From contig NZ_BAXR01000001.1 in assembly GCF_001310635.1 (NCBI RefSeq), positions 248,001 to 312,000 on the forward strand: a DNA stretch of 64,000 bases, read 5' to 3'. This DNA comes from Bacillus sp. JCM 19034 (GTDB lineage: Bacteria; Bacillota; Bacilli; Bacillales; Bacillaceae_D). Under the pieces are notes generated by a model, which worked only from the letters and a program-made list of their open reading frames with translations, searched no databases and was not told the DNA's origin. Positions 20,852 through 29,885 of the stretch are shown here, piece by piece. The translations under genes were made by a program, and so were the position numbers. Within the stretch, counting starts at the first letter, position 1. Each line of letters starts with the position of its first letter.

Positions 20852-21613
20852 GTGAATACATATAGTGTAAAAATAGATGCTTTTGAGGGGCCTCTTGATT
20901 TGCTGCTTCATTTAATTAATCAAGCAGAGGTTGATATTTATGATATTCCTGTCACCCAAATTACCGATCAATATGTTACGTATATTGAAACGATGCAGGA
21001 ATTAGAATTAGATATTGCCAGTGAATATTTAGTGATGGCAGCAACTTTACTAGCAATAAAAAGTCAAATGCTACTACCAAAACAAGAAGAGTTGTTTGAG
21101 GAAGAATGGACATTAAATGAAGAAGAGGATCCGCGAGAAGAACTAATGCAGCGTTTAATAGAATATCGTAAGTATAAGGAAGCAGCTCTTGATTTAAAGG
21201 AAAAAGAAAAAGAAAGAAGTTTAATTTATACACGTGCTCCTCATGATTTAGAACAGTATGTTACAGAGGAGGAGAGAAGAAAACTAGCAATAAGTGATAT
21301 TACTTTATTTGATATGCTAGGTGCGTATCAAAAGTTAATGAGACGAAAGGCTTTGTTAGCACCGAGAACAAAAACAGTGAAAAGTCAGGATTATTCGATC
21401 GAAGATAAAATCGAATATGTGCTAAAACAAATAAGTGACCTTAATCGTCCATGCCAATTTGAAGAGCTGTTTGTTGAACGAGAAAAAGGAGAAGTTGTCA
21501 TGACATTTTTGGCAATTTTGGAGCTAATGAAAACGAAAACGATACGTTGTGTTCAAAACGACAATTTTACAGACATCGTGATTTACCGTGTAGGAGGTGG
21601 AAATCTACATTGA
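20852..21613 (+). CDS. scpA: Segregation and condensation protein A
   Basis: ScpA is the kleisin of the SMC-ScpAB condensin complex that compacts and separates chromosomes. The intact protein (253 residues from GTG 20852) has the kleisin N-terminal block FEGPLDLLLHLINQAEVDIYD, LDIASEYLVMAATLLAIKS and the acidic central part, and a winged-helix C-terminus (FLAILELMKTKTIRC). GTG 20852 fits known ScpA starts (VKIDAFEGP at residue 6) better than GTG 20840, though GGTGG is a weak ribosome site. Its stop overlaps the scpB start. Confidence 0.95.
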   Translation: MNTYSVKIDAFEGPLDLLLHLINQAEVDIYDIPVTQITDQYVTYIETMQELELDIASEYLVMAATLLAIKSQMLLPKQEELFEEEWTLNEEEDPREELMQRLIEYRKYKEAALDLKEKEKERSLIYTRAPHDLEQYVTEEERRKLAISDITLFDMLGAYQKLMRRKALLAPRTKTVKSQDYSIEDKIEYVLKQISDLNRPCQFEELFVEREKGEVVMTFLAILELMKTKTIRCVQNDNFTDIVIYRVGGGNLH

Positions 21614-22187
21614 TTTTTCGGGAACTCCAAGCCGCTATTGAAGGACTATTATTTGTTGTTGGTGACGAAGGAATTACAACAAAACAATTGGCTGATGTGT
21701 TAGAAGTCGATACGACAGTTGCTCATGAAGCGGTTCGTAGCCTACAAATAAGGTATGATGAGGATGAAAAGGGAATCCAAATTGTTGAACTTGCAGGAGC
21801 CTTTCGAATGACAACACGAAGTAAGCATGCTCCATATTTTAAAAAGTTAGCTACTTCGCCTATACATTCGCAGCTTTCACAGGCTGCATTAGAGACATTG
21901 GCTATCATTGCTTATAAGCAGCCGATTACACGAATTGAAATTGATGAGGTACGGGGAGTAAAATCAGAGAAAGCTCTACATACATTAATGACAAAGCTTT
22001 TAGTAAAAGAAGTTGGACGTGCTCAGGGAACAGGTAGACCGATTTATACGGAACGACCTCTTTTTTTCTTGATCATTTCGGTCTTAAGTCATTAGGAGAA
22101 TTACCTCCATTACCGGACGAAATTGATGAAGGTAATTTAGAGGAAGAAGCTGATTTGTTCTTACAACAATTTGAGGAAATACAATAG
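21610..22187 (+). CDS. scpB: Segregation and condensation protein B (one frameshift)
   Basis: ScpB is the winged-helix partner of ScpA in the SMC complex. The corrected protein has about 192 residues. TTG 21610 lies behind AGGAGGTGG and overlaps the scpA stop. The core is [14 protein letters not shown] and the block from [20 protein letters not shown] through RGVKSEKAL. One T seems missing near 22039, after GRPI; the expected continuation [28 protein letters not shown] is fully present in the next frame up to the stop at 22185. scpB is important for growth, so the break is more likely sequence error than mutation. Confidence 0.93.
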
Positions 22188-22199
22188 AAAAAACAATAT

Positions 22200-22246
22200 A
22201 GGTACTGAGGGAGGCGATTCACCTTTTTCGGTACCTTTTTATTTTG
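22200..22246 (+). terminator. Terminator after scpAB
   Basis: Hairpin with GGTAC(T/C)GA outer arms and an AGG/CCT inner pairing, ending in TTTTTATTTT. Confidence 0.75.
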
Positions 22247-22325
22247 TTAACATATAGAAGATTGAAAGCATGAGGCAACCTATCCTACTCATAAAATGAA
22301 TAGATTACATCATAAGGGGGATCCC

Positions 22326-23228
22326 ATGTCATCGATTAATGAACAAACCAATTATGTCAAACACGTTAAACAGTGGGCAGAAGCTTGAGTCAGGCATGTG
22401 ACATTGCCAAGTATGATCTTGTTGCACATAGTGAAGAGAAGCTGGCTATTTTTACAAACACATTGAATTCTTTATTAAAAGAAGTGGAGGAAAATCAGGG
22501 AATACGAAAGATAAATGAAGAACAAATACATTTATTGGCAATGGAATGTTATGAACAATGGCAACAGCTACGTCATCAAGAGAGGTCAGATTCGGTGAAT
22601 AACCGTGTACCAATCGGGAAGCATCAATTACCGCCTCTATCTTATCGTTATGACGAATTAGAACCTGCTATCGATCGCAAGACGATGGAACTACATCATT
22701 TAAAGCACCACCAAAGTTATGTTGATGGATTAAACCGAGCAGAGAAAGAAATTCAAAAGCGAGGAAGAGTGGTAACTATGACCTGTTGAAGCATTGGAGT
22801 AGAGAGTTAGCCTTTCACGGTGCAGGTCACTATTTGCACACGATATTTTGGAAGGTAATGAACCCAAACGGAGGGGGGCAACCTTCAGGTGCTTTGCGAA
22901 GACAAATAGTAGAAGACTTTGGAAGTTTTAATAAGATGAAGGAGCAGTTTTCAAAAGCAGCTGAACAAGTAGAAGGAGGGGGATGGCACTCTTAGTTTGG
23001 TCACCACGTTCTCATCGATTGGAGATTTTACAAGCTGAAAAGCATCAAAATTTGACGCAACAGGATGTTATCCCACTATTAGTTCTCGATGTTTGGGAAC
23101 ATGCCTATTATTTACGTTATCAAAATGAAAGGGAAAAATATATAAATAACTGGTGGAAAGTCGTCAATTGGCCAGAAGTAGAAATGCGATTTCATGATGC
23201 CTCTAAGTTGAAATGGGAGCCTTATTAA
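22326..23228 (+). CDS. sodF: Fe/Mn superoxide dismutase SodF with N-terminal extension (three frameshifts)
   Basis: The product resembles Bacillus SodF: an N-terminal helical extension of about 95 residues, then an iron/manganese superoxide dismutase domain. The corrected length is about 301 residues. Metal ligands are visible: the [14 protein letters not shown] helix, GAGHYLH, and DVWEHAYY. The start is ATG 22326 behind AAGGGGG. Single bases are missing near 22387 (expected WAESLSQ), near 22775 (NYDLLKHW) and near 22985 ([10 protein letters not shown]). It would remove superoxide in the cytosol; the function of the extension is unknown. It stands alone between scpB and the convergent phosphatase gene. 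Confidence 0.9.
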
Positions 23229-23234
23229 ATGATG

Positions 23235-23276
23235 TTTCACTTTCCATAAAAGCGTTCCCTTTTATGGAAAGTGAAA
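23235..23276. terminator. 17-base perfect inverted repeat between convergent genes
   Basis: Arms 23235-23251 and 23260-23276 are exact complements (TTTCACTTTCCATAAAA / TTTTATGGAAAGTGAAA) around an eight-base loop. It probably ends transcription from both sides, although no T tract lies outside the arms. Confidence 0.65.
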
Positions 23277-23281
23277 TAACT

Positions 23282-24835
23282 TTAGTCAAATAATGTGTGA
23301 AAGTACTCGTATAAATCGCTCATTCTACGTTTTTCAGGAAGTTTATTACGGTTCGATATAATCATAGATGTAATGGTATCGTCTTTATGAAGCCCACCGT
23401 GCTCACCACCACCAGCATGAACTGGAGCCCCTTCACTTTGCAGGGTGTAGCCAGGTTTTGCAGTAACAATTAAGGATTCAGTATGGCTGTTTAAAGCAGA
23501 TTCAAGCTGATGAAAAATGTCTGGATAATCCTCATATTTAATAACGCCATTATCGTCTATAGTAATATGAGCAATATCAAGGTTTCCTTCAAAAGACCAT
23601 TTTTGGTCATATTTATCAATCCATGGTCCTCCGTTGCTTACTCGTAAATATCCCTCTTTGCCTTGTTGTTGTATTACAAGATCATCACCGTCTAACCACG
23701 CAACGTGATCAATTCGTTCGTCACTTAAAAACATTTCACCAAGCTCATAAAACGTCAGTCTCTCATTAATTGCATATATATAAGCCATACGATGGTTGTT
23801 AGCAACAACTACATCACCCAAGCTTGGTGAGTCATATAATGGGGCAATTGTATAAGGGTTTACAATCGTCTCAACGTCAATTCCAGCACGTTCCCTATCA
23901 TCTACTAGAGCACTTTGGCCGTGGTCTCCTAAGATAACAAAAGTGGTATCTTCTAAAGCCTTTTCCCAGCTATCGTATGCGTTTAGTATTCGTTGAATAT
24001 GTTGATCCACGCTAGCAAAATAGTCAATTGCGTAGGGACCATGATGGTGTGCTAGCTTATCGAAGTCAGGAAAATAGGCCATAAGAAAATGAGGCTGCTG
24101 ATTCTCTTTTATTAAATGAGCAATCACTTCAGATGAGTAATGGTCGTTCAAACCAAGGTTTTCTAAAGCACTGTCAGGTAATGAGCTATTCGTTTTTGGT
24201 TGGATCGCTTTTCCAAATGTTAAAACATCTGGCCCTTTTGTTTGATATTCAGATGAATCTAGATGAAACAACGTTTTCACAAATGTTGGGACGACTAGTT
24301 TATGTTCTTTATTTCCACGATAAACGAGCATATTAACGGAACCAGATGATAATTCATTTCGTTTAATGCTTTCATAAATTGTTTCAGACTGTTTATTTAA
24401 ATGTTCATTATTTAAATTGATTAAAGCATTCATAAGAGTCGTTTTTCTACCTAACTTCCATACAGAAGGTATAGAGTCACCATAACTGATAAGTGTGTCT
24501 GAGTGAGCGTCATACCACGTTAGTCCAGGTATTTGATGTTCATGAGGAGAATCCCCGGTAAGCAATGAGCTTTCAATTGTAACCGACATAGAAGGAAAAG
24601 GTGCAACTACATCATGATAGATAGTACCTTGTTCCGCTAAATAGCTTAATGCAGGCAGACGCCCCTCACGAAAGCCCTTTTCGAGGATTTTTTCTGTCAT
24701 GGAATCAATCATAATCACGATCACTTTCTTTTCATTGTTAGCGGTTTGTTGAATTGAAAAGGAGGTTTGTCCTTGCTGCTCTTTTTGACAACTGACCAAT
24801 AATAGAATTACTAAAATGACCAATATTTTCTTCAT
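23282..24835 (-). CDS. Alkaline-phosphatase superfamily lipoprotein (nucleotide pyrophosphatase/phosphodiesterase type)
   Basis: The 517-residue protein starts with a lipoprotein signal (LLLVSC lipobox, Cys 16). It shows the metal-site pattern of the alkaline phosphatase superfamily: Asp in VIMIDSMTEK, a nucleophile region PFPSMSVTIESSLLTGDSPHEH with the likely Thr, FDKLAHHHGP, GDHGQS, and GGGEHGG near the C-terminus. It should be a surface-held metal-dependent phosphoesterase of unknown substrate. Its ATG lies 20 bases after the end of the DUF421 gene on the same strand, with AGAGGTGGG, so it is the third gene of that unit. Confidence 0.87.
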   Translation of the reverse strand: MKKILVILVILLLVSCQKEQQGQTSFSIQQTANNEKKVIVIMIDSMTEKILEKGFREGRLPALSYLAEQGTIYHDVVAPFPSMSVTIESSLLTGDSPHEHQIPGLTWYDAHSDTLISYGDSIPSVWKLGRKTTLMNALINLNNEHLNKQSETIYESIKRNELSSGSVNMLVYRGNKEHKLVVPTFVKTLFHLDSSEYQTKGPDVLTFGKAIQPKTNSSLPDSALENLGLNDHYSSEVIAHLIKENQQPHFLMAYFPDFDKLAHHHGPYAIDYFASVDQHIQRILNAYDSWEKALEDTTFVILGDHGQSALVDDRERAGIDVETIVNPYTIAPLYDSPSLGDVVVANNHRMAYIYAINERLTFYELGEMFLSDERIDHVAWLDGDDLVIQQQGKEGYLRVSNGGPWIDKYDQKWSFEGNLDIAHITIDDNGVIKYEDYPDIFHQLESALNSHTESLIVTAKPGYTLQSEGAPVHAGGGEHGGLHKDDTITSMIISNRNKLPEKRRMSDLYEYFHTLFD

Positions 24836-24854
24836 GATGTCTTCCCACCTCTAG

Positions 24855-25533
24855 TTAATAAGTTTGAATTTCAAACCCCTCACTTTCCAACCATTCTGCA
24901 TAAACAACTTGTTTAGGCCCAGCTATTCCGCGTTTAAATAACTCCTCCTTTAGCCAATAAGTATCTTTATTTAACATATTGAGCCTTCTTCGATGACCTC
25001 TCCATCAAGTATTAGGAGGATAGGAAATGTAACGGGTCTTTCCGGATAATGTAAATCCTTTTTAGTCGGGTAATGGTATGGTGATTTTTTTAATACACTA
25101 ACAGATCCGTTCGTCTCTAATACACCATATTCGACTTCTCTAATTGAAAAAACTCCTTGTGATCTTAATAAGTGAAGGAGTTGATCAAAGTCGAGCTTAT
25201 TCTTTTTTAATTCTTTAAATTGGATTTTTCCATTTGCAATGATAAAGGACGGCTTTCCTTCAAGAAAAGGTCTAGAGCCACGGAACTTTTGAGTAATCAT
25301 TTCGACTGTATAGATTAACGCACCCCATAAAAAACAGCATAAAGAACGTAATGTAGCCCAATTTCTTTATCATAAATGGCATTACCTACTAATTCTCCAA
25401 GTACTAAGGCAGATATAAAATCAAAAGGTGTCAATTGTGTAATTTGATTTTTACCAAGAAATTTTGTTAGAACGAGTAAGGCAAAAAATCCAACAAACAA
25501 TTCAACAGTAAGAGCAAGAAAGTTTGTATCCAT
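24855..25533 (-). CDS. DUF421 (YetF-like) membrane protein (two frameshifts)
   Basis: DUF421 proteins have two or three N-terminal membrane helices and a cytosolic domain; several occur in Bacillus and some relate to spore properties. The corrected protein has about 226 residues. The N-terminal part (FLGKNQITQLTPFDFISALVLGELVGN) and the soluble part (VIIANGKI-like and REVEYGVLETNGSVSVL) fit the family. Single bases are missing near 25315 (expected YGVALIYTVEM) and near 24970, after which a further 38 codons (NKDTYWLKEELFKRGI and on) read to the stop at 24855. AAAGGAGGGG precedes the start. It is the second gene of a minus-strand unit. Confidence 0.82.
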
Positions 25534-25587
25534 ATGCCCCTCCTTTAACTCTCATCACTAATGCTAGTTTGAGCGATAAAGAAAGAT

Positions 25588-26025
25588 TTATGTGAGCGAA
25601 TTTAGCTTTGAAATTATTTGATCAAAGTATGAAACAAGCTTTTTTGATTCGAAATGAAGTTGTCCACGCTCGCTTGTGGGATTGTCCTGTGTACCTTGAA
25701 ATACCGTTTTCATTCGATTTTGTTTCGTGAGCCAATGCTTATCAATATAATCTTGATATTTAGACCAACATTGGTCTATTAGCAATGCTGCTTCTTTTGG
25801 GAATAAATGACTTAGCTCATCTGCAGAAAGTCCGTGGGTTGTTGGTAGCTCTTTAATATAGTGAGGTCGGAGCTCTTCTTGTTGTTTGGCTACTGCTTCT
25901 CTCATTCGATAAACCATCAATAGAATATGCGTTCGTTTTTCTTCTGCTAAATTTGATTGCAATTGGTTATCGATCGTTGCCAATGGAGTTTTGAATTCTT
26001 CCAATAATTGTTCAATATTCTTCAT
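25588..26025 (-). CDS. Unknown helical protein, first gene of the DUF421-phosphatase unit
   Basis: I do not recognise this intact 145-residue protein. It is mostly helical and charged, with no signal peptide or membrane segment, and has aromatic-rich segments such as CWSKYQDYIDKHW. No strong ribosome binding site precedes its ATG. It lies 54 bases upstream of the DUF421 gene on the same strand and back to back with the spoVA2mob-like operon, which suggests a spore-related role, but nothing in the sequence proves it. Confidence 0.55.
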   Translation of the reverse strand: MKNIEQLLEEFKTPLATIDNQLQSNLAEEKRTHILLMVYRMREAVAKQQEELRPHYIKELPTTHGLSADELSHLFPKEAALLIDQCWSKYQDYIDKHWLTKQNRMKTVFQGTQDNPTSERGQLHFESKKLVSYFDQIISKLNSLT

Positions 26026-26208
26026 TCTTTTATGAATGAAAAAAAAGGTGTAGAAAAAACTGAAATTATCACGAACGTACAGATAATGATAATGATTACT
26101 TCTATTGAAATCATCAGCTAGCTCCCTTTGTTAAATTTTTCCTCTAATAGTTCTTTATTGATTTCAACAAAATAATAACGAAATTAAATATGTAAGGAGG
26201 TTGTAAAA

Positions 26209-26412
26209 ATGACAGTTAGTTCAAAATTGAAACAAACAATTGCAGGTTTAAAAAGTGCTCAAGCAAGCTTAGAAACGTTTGCACTTGAGACAGAAAATCA
26301 GCAAGCAAAGCAATTATATCAACAAATGGCTATAGATACACAAAACGTTATTGATGGTTTAACACCGAGAATGCAGCAAATTGAACAAGAGGAGCCTCAA
26401 TACAAAAATTAG
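26209..26412 (+). CDS. DUF1657 protein, first gene of the spoVA2mob-like operon
   Basis: This intact 67-residue protein is a DUF1657 member: a two-helix protein with the pattern SAQASLETFALETENQQAKQ and a C-terminal EEPQY. DUF1657 genes are typical of the spoVA2mob operon of heat-resistant Bacillus spores, where they flank the SpoVA genes, as here. The protein is small and probably soluble; its action is unknown. ATG 26209 follows AAGGAGG. A second copy lies at 28796, and a third related segment forms the tail of the protein at 29022. Confidence 0.85.
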   Translation: MTVSSKLKQTIAGLKSAQASLETFALETENQQAKQLYQQMAIDTQNVIDGLTPRMQQIEQEEPQYKN

Positions 26413-26502
26413 TAAATAAAGTTGGTTCTCGCAATGAGACCTTCTTTTATTATATCGAATTTGCTCTTTTCATTACATAAACATATCTAAGGAGAGAAAA
26501 GT

Positions 26503-26928
26503 ATGAAGAAGATCTTCATCATCATAATTATTATGATCGGCTTAGTCGGTTGCCAAATGAATGCACAGCACGATGTGAAGGTTTTACAACTAGACGATGC
26601 GATTGTTGAACAAACGCAAGCAAATAAAGCGAAGGAAATTGTCTTATCAATGGAAGAGGTAACAGAAGTAAGAGGCGTCTCCTATGATAATTCAATATAT
26701 ATTGCTACCCATGTTAAACCTTTTGACCGCTTTTTTTTAAACGAAATTCGAAAAAAAGCACATGATAACGTTAAGAAGAGATATCCAGAGGCTACCGTTC
26801 ACGTGACAACAGATGAAAAAATATTTATTGAATTAGAGAAAATAGAACAGCAATTAAAGAAACAAGCGATTAGTGAGGAAAGATTATCAAAGCGGTTAAA
26901 AGAATTAGATGAGATGATGAAAGGTTAG
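26503..26928 (+). CDS. YhcN/YlaJ-type sporulation lipoprotein
   Basis: The 141-residue protein has a lipoprotein signal (LVGC, Cys 17) and the YhcN/YlaJ domain (EVRGVSYDNSIYIATHVKPFDR and the KRYPEATVHVTTDEKIFIELEKIE block). Members are inner spore membrane lipoproteins that affect germination. ATG 26503 follows AAGGAGAG. It is the second gene of the operon, in the position known for spoVA2mob. Confidence 0.88.
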   Translation: MKKIFIIIIIMIGLVGCQMNAQHDVKVLQLDDAIVEQTQANKAKEIVLSMEEVTEVRGVSYDNSIYIATHVKPFDRFFLNEIRKKAHDNVKKRYPEATVHVTTDEKIFIELEKIEQQLKKQAISEERLSKRLKELDEMMKG

Positions 26929-26941
26929 GAGGAGCTATGAT

Positions 26942-27422
26942 ATGTCGCAAAGTAAAAAGAAAAATACGACTCCGAAGAAAGACCACTATCAACAAATTGG
27001 CAAAAAAGCATGAAGTGAAAAAGGCCTGTATTTAAAAATTGTCTACGTGCCTTTTTAATTGGCGGCTTCATTTGTGTGATTGGGCAATTTATTACCATTT
27101 TTTATTATACGTTTTTTGATTTTACTCAACGTTCTGCGGGTGACCCAACGATTGCGACACTTATTTTCATTTCAGTGCTATTAACTGGTTTTGGTGTGTA
27201 TGATAAATTCGCTCAATTTGCCGGAGCAGGTACTGCAGTCCCTGTAACTGGTTTTGCTAATTCGGTAGCATCTGCTGCGATTGAACATCGCACAGAAGGC
27301 TATGTGTTGGGTGTTGGGGGAATATATTTAAGCTAGCGGGCTCTGTTATTGTATTTGGGACAGTCGCAGCTTTTGTTATTGCCTTAATAAAAACCATTTT
27401 ATTGCAGTTGGGAGGAATGTAA
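26942..27422 (+). CDS. spoVAC: Stage V sporulation protein AC (three frameshifts)
   Basis: SpoVAC is an inner-membrane protein of the spore channel that moves calcium-dipicolinate; in B. subtilis it behaves as a mechanosensitive channel. The corrected protein has about 159 residues. It has a polar N-terminus, then AFLIGGFICVIGQF, TLIFISVLLTGFGVYDKF and the highly conserved AGAGTAVPVTGFANSVASAA. The frame is broken three times: one extra A near 27004 and one extra G near 27025 (expected GKKHEVKKPVFKN), and one missing G near 27320 (GGNIFKLAG). The start is ATG 26942. The stop touches the spoVAD start. Confidence 0.9.
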
Positions 27423-28439
27423 ATGCTTAAAGGGCATCAATCATGGGTGTTTGAACGACAGCCAGTTATCATATCAACGTCTGCTGTAGGTGGTCCATTT
27501 GAGGCAAATGGGAAATTAGCTGACGATTTTGATCTACTTCATAATGATCTTTGGATTGGACAAGATTCATATGAGAAAGCACAGAAAGTCTTGTTAGAAG
27601 AGTCCGTCATTCGTTCTTTGGAGAAGGCTTCATTACAAAAAGAAGATATTCAATTTATGATAGCTGGAGATTTAATCAATCAAATGACACCGTCAAGCTT
27701 TGCAAGTAGGACGTTAACGATACCGTATTTAGGCTTATTTGGAGCTTGTTCGACGTCAATGGAAGGTTTGGCCTTAGGGTCACTATTAATTAATTCGCAA
27801 AGTGCTAATCATGTCGTAACAGCTGCTTCTAGTCATAACGCAGCAACAGAAAAGCAATTTCGCTATCCGACAGAGTATGGTGGGCAGAAGCCACCAACGG
27901 CTCAATGGACGGCTACAGCTTCTGGTGCTGCAGTACTTGCACAAACAGGTGAAGGACCAGTAGTAACATCAGCGACAATTGGAAAAGTAGTCGACATGGG
28001 GGTATCTGACCCATTCAATATGGGTGCTGCTATGGCACCAGCAGCTGCGGATACAATTGTTGCCCATTTTCGTGATCTTAATTTACCCGAGGATCATTAT
28101 GATTTAATTGTATCAGGTGATTTAGGGAAAATCGGTTTGCCTATTGCAAAAGAATTGATAAGTGAAAAGCAATTAGATATAAAAGATGACATTTTTCAAG
28201 ATTGTGGCTTAATGATTTATCGCGAAGATCAACCGGTTCTAGCAGGTGCAAGTGGACCAGGCTGTTCGGCTGCTGTTGTATATGGACACTTACTAAAGAG
28301 AATAAAAGAAGGAGACATTAAACGGCTATTGGTCGTTGCAACAGGTGCGTTATTATCTCCGTTATCCTACCAACAAAAAGAAACAATACCGTGTATCGCA
28401 CATGCTGTTTCCATTGAGGCAGGAGGGGGACATTTATGA
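27423..28439 (+). CDS. spoVAD: Stage V sporulation protein AD
   Basis: SpoVAD is a thiolase-fold protein on the spore inner membrane that binds dipicolinic acid and loads it during spore formation. The intact 338-residue protein shows STSAVGGPFEANG, GDLINQMTPSSFASR, the FGACSTSMEG block with the thiolase-type Cys, and GASGPGCSAAVVYGH. ATG 27423 follows GGGAGG. Its stop overlaps the next start (ATGA), so translation is coupled. Confidence 0.95.
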   Translation: MLKGHQSWVFERQPVIISTSAVGGPFEANGKLADDFDLLHNDLWIGQDSYEKAQKVLLEESVIRSLEKASLQKEDIQFMIAGDLINQMTPSSFASRTLTIPYLGLFGACSTSMEGLALGSLLINSQSANHVVTAASSHNAATEKQFRYPTEYGGQKPPTAQWTATASGAAVLAQTGEGPVVTSATIGKVVDMGVSDPFNMGAAMAPAAADTIVAHFRDLNLPEDHYDLIVSGDLGKIGLPIAKELISEKQLDIKDDIFQDCGLMIYREDQPVLAGASGPGCSAAVVYGHLLKRIKEGDIKRLLVVATGALLSPLSYQQKETIPCIAHAVSIEAGGGHL

Positions 28440-28786
28440 TCTTTTTATTTGCGTTTATCGTTGGTGGGCTTATTTGTGTTATCGGTCAATTGTTAATGGA
28501 TGTAGGAAGATTTACACCTGCTCATACGATGAGTATTTTAGTAGTAACTGGTGCCGTTCTAGATGGCCTTGGATTGTATGAACCGCTAATTGATTTTGCA
28601 GGTGCTGGGGCAACAGTACCAATTACAAGCTTTGGTAATTCACTCGTTCATGGGGCAATGGCTGAAGCAGAACGAAATGGTATTATCGGGGTATTAACAG
28701 GAATCTTTGAAGTGACTAGTGCCGGGATATCTGCAGCTATTATTTTCGGCTTTTTAGCGTCACTCGTCTTTAGATCAAAAGGATAG
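28436..28786 (+). CDS. spoVAE: Stage V sporulation protein AE (SpoVAEb type)
   Basis: The intact 116-residue membrane protein is related to SpoVAC: IVGGLICVIGQLLMD, a central VTGAVLDGLGLYEPLID, and AGAGATVPITSFGNSLVHGAM. Four hydrophobic segments are seen. Together with SpoVAC it should form part of the dipicolinate channel. It starts at ATG 28436 within the spoVAD stop. Confidence 0.93.
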   Translation: MIFLFAFIVGGLICVIGQLLMDVGRFTPAHTMSILVVTGAVLDGLGLYEPLIDFAGAGATVPITSFGNSLVHGAMAEAERNGIIGVLTGIFEVTSAGISAAIIFGFLASLVFRSKG

Positions 28787-28795
28787 GTGATATAC

Positions 28796-29002
28796 ATGAC
28801 AGTAGGTACAAAAATAGAAAGTGCACTCGTATCGTTAAAAGCGATTGAAGCAAGCTTGTTATCTCTTTCAGTTAAAACAAATGAAAAGCAAGCAAGTGAA
28901 GCATTTAGGCAAGCGGCACTGAAAACGAGAACAGTTGTGGAGGAAGTTCAAAAAAGAAAACAGGAAATAGAGTTTGAAGAGCCGCAATATGAGCTTCAAT
29001 AA
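28796..29002 (+). CDS. Second DUF1657 protein of the operon
   Basis: This 68-residue protein is a paralog of the first gene: SLKAIEASLLSLSVKTNEKQASEAF in place of SAQASLETFALETENQQAKQ, and a similar ending FEEPQYELQ. I choose ATG 28796; GTG 28787 is also in frame but lies directly on the previous stop and lacks a ribosome site. It occupies the sixth position of the operon, as in spoVA2mob. Confidence 0.83.
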   Translation: MTVGTKIESALVSLKAIEASLLSLSVKTNEKQASEAFRQAALKTRTVVEEVQKRKQEIEFEEPQYELQ

Positions 29003-29021
29003 GTGGTAGGAGGTCTTTGAA

Positions 29022-29885
29022 ATGCCAGGATGGCTAGAAGTTGTCATACGAAGCGTAGTTGGCTTTGTGTTGATATGTTCAATTGGAAGACTCTTTATTC
29101 GTAAACCAATTGGAGAATCATCGGCTCTTGAATTTAGTCTAATTTCAATTGTCTCGATTATTGTTGCCGTTGGTTCTATTCAATTAGCTATTCCAGTTGG
29201 TTTTATTTTGATTTCGATCATTGTTTGGGTGTTAGGCATTATGAGTATGACGTATTTAAGTACTTTTAGTAAGTCAATACGCAAACTATTTTATGGAAAA
29301 GGAATCCCTATTGTCAAAGATGGAAAAATTTTAGAAGATAATATGAAAAAGCAACATTTAAATACAGATGAGCTATTACGTAAGCTACGTTCAAAAAATG
29401 TCTTTCAATTTGCAGATGTAGAATTTGCTCTATTAGAAGGAAATGGTGAATTAAACGTTTTATTAAAAAAAGATAAGCAACCAGTTACAGCGAAAGTTTT
29501 GAATAAAACGGTTCCGGCTATTAAAGAACCGGAGACGGTTATAATGGATGGGAAAATATTAGATGAGCCATTGTCTACAAGAGGATTTAGTCGTGAATGG
29601 CTTCAAACTGAATTGAAAAAGCAAAATGCCCTTGTAGAGAATGTTGTCTTAGCGCAAATCGATGAATATGGGCAACTAACGATTGATTTATTTGATGATC
29701 AACTAACTGTACCACAACCGACCGAACTTCCCTTACTAGAAGCAAGTATTAAACAAGTACAAGCTAACTTAGAATTATTTGCTTTAGATACGGAAAAGCA
29801 ACAAACGAAGAAACAATATCGTTGGTGTGCAGAGCAAATGGAACTTGTCTATGAAATCGTATCCCCATATACGAAAGGAAATTAA
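29022..29885 (+). CDS. 2Duf-type protein: DUF421 membrane protein with a DUF1657-like tail
   Basis: The 287-residue protein has a DUF421 membrane part (residues 5-85, two or three helices) and a soluble DUF421 domain (GKGIPIVKDGKILEDN, VEFALLEGNGELNVLL). The last 55 residues (EASIKQVQANLELFALDTEK and following) closely resemble the DUF1657 proteins of the same operon. This is the layout of 2Duf, the last gene of spoVA2mob, reported to have a major part in raising spore wet-heat resistance. AGGAGG precedes ATG 29022. Its stop overlaps by four bases the stop of the convergent DUF421 gene. Confidence 0.88.
   Translation: MPGWLEVVIRSVVGFVLICSIGRLFIRKPIGESSALEFSLISIVSIIVAVGSIQLAIPVGFILISIIVWVLGIMSMTYLSTFSKSIRKLFYGKGIPIVKDGKILEDNMKKQHLNTDELLRKLRSKNVFQFADVEFALLEGNGELNVLLKKDKQPVTAKVLNKTVPAIKEPETVIMDGKILDEPLSTRGFSREWLQTELKKQNALVENVVLAQIDEYGQLTIDLFDDQLTVPQPTELPLLEASIKQVQANLELFALDTEKQQTKKQYRWCAEQMELVYEIVSPYTKGN

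Noticed and set aside
22326..23228. Programmed frameshifting or stop-codon recoding (TGA) in sodF, spoVAC and others
   Set aside because: The breaks occur at many unrelated sites, without slippery heptamers plus structures or SECIS-like elements, and each is repaired by a one-base change.
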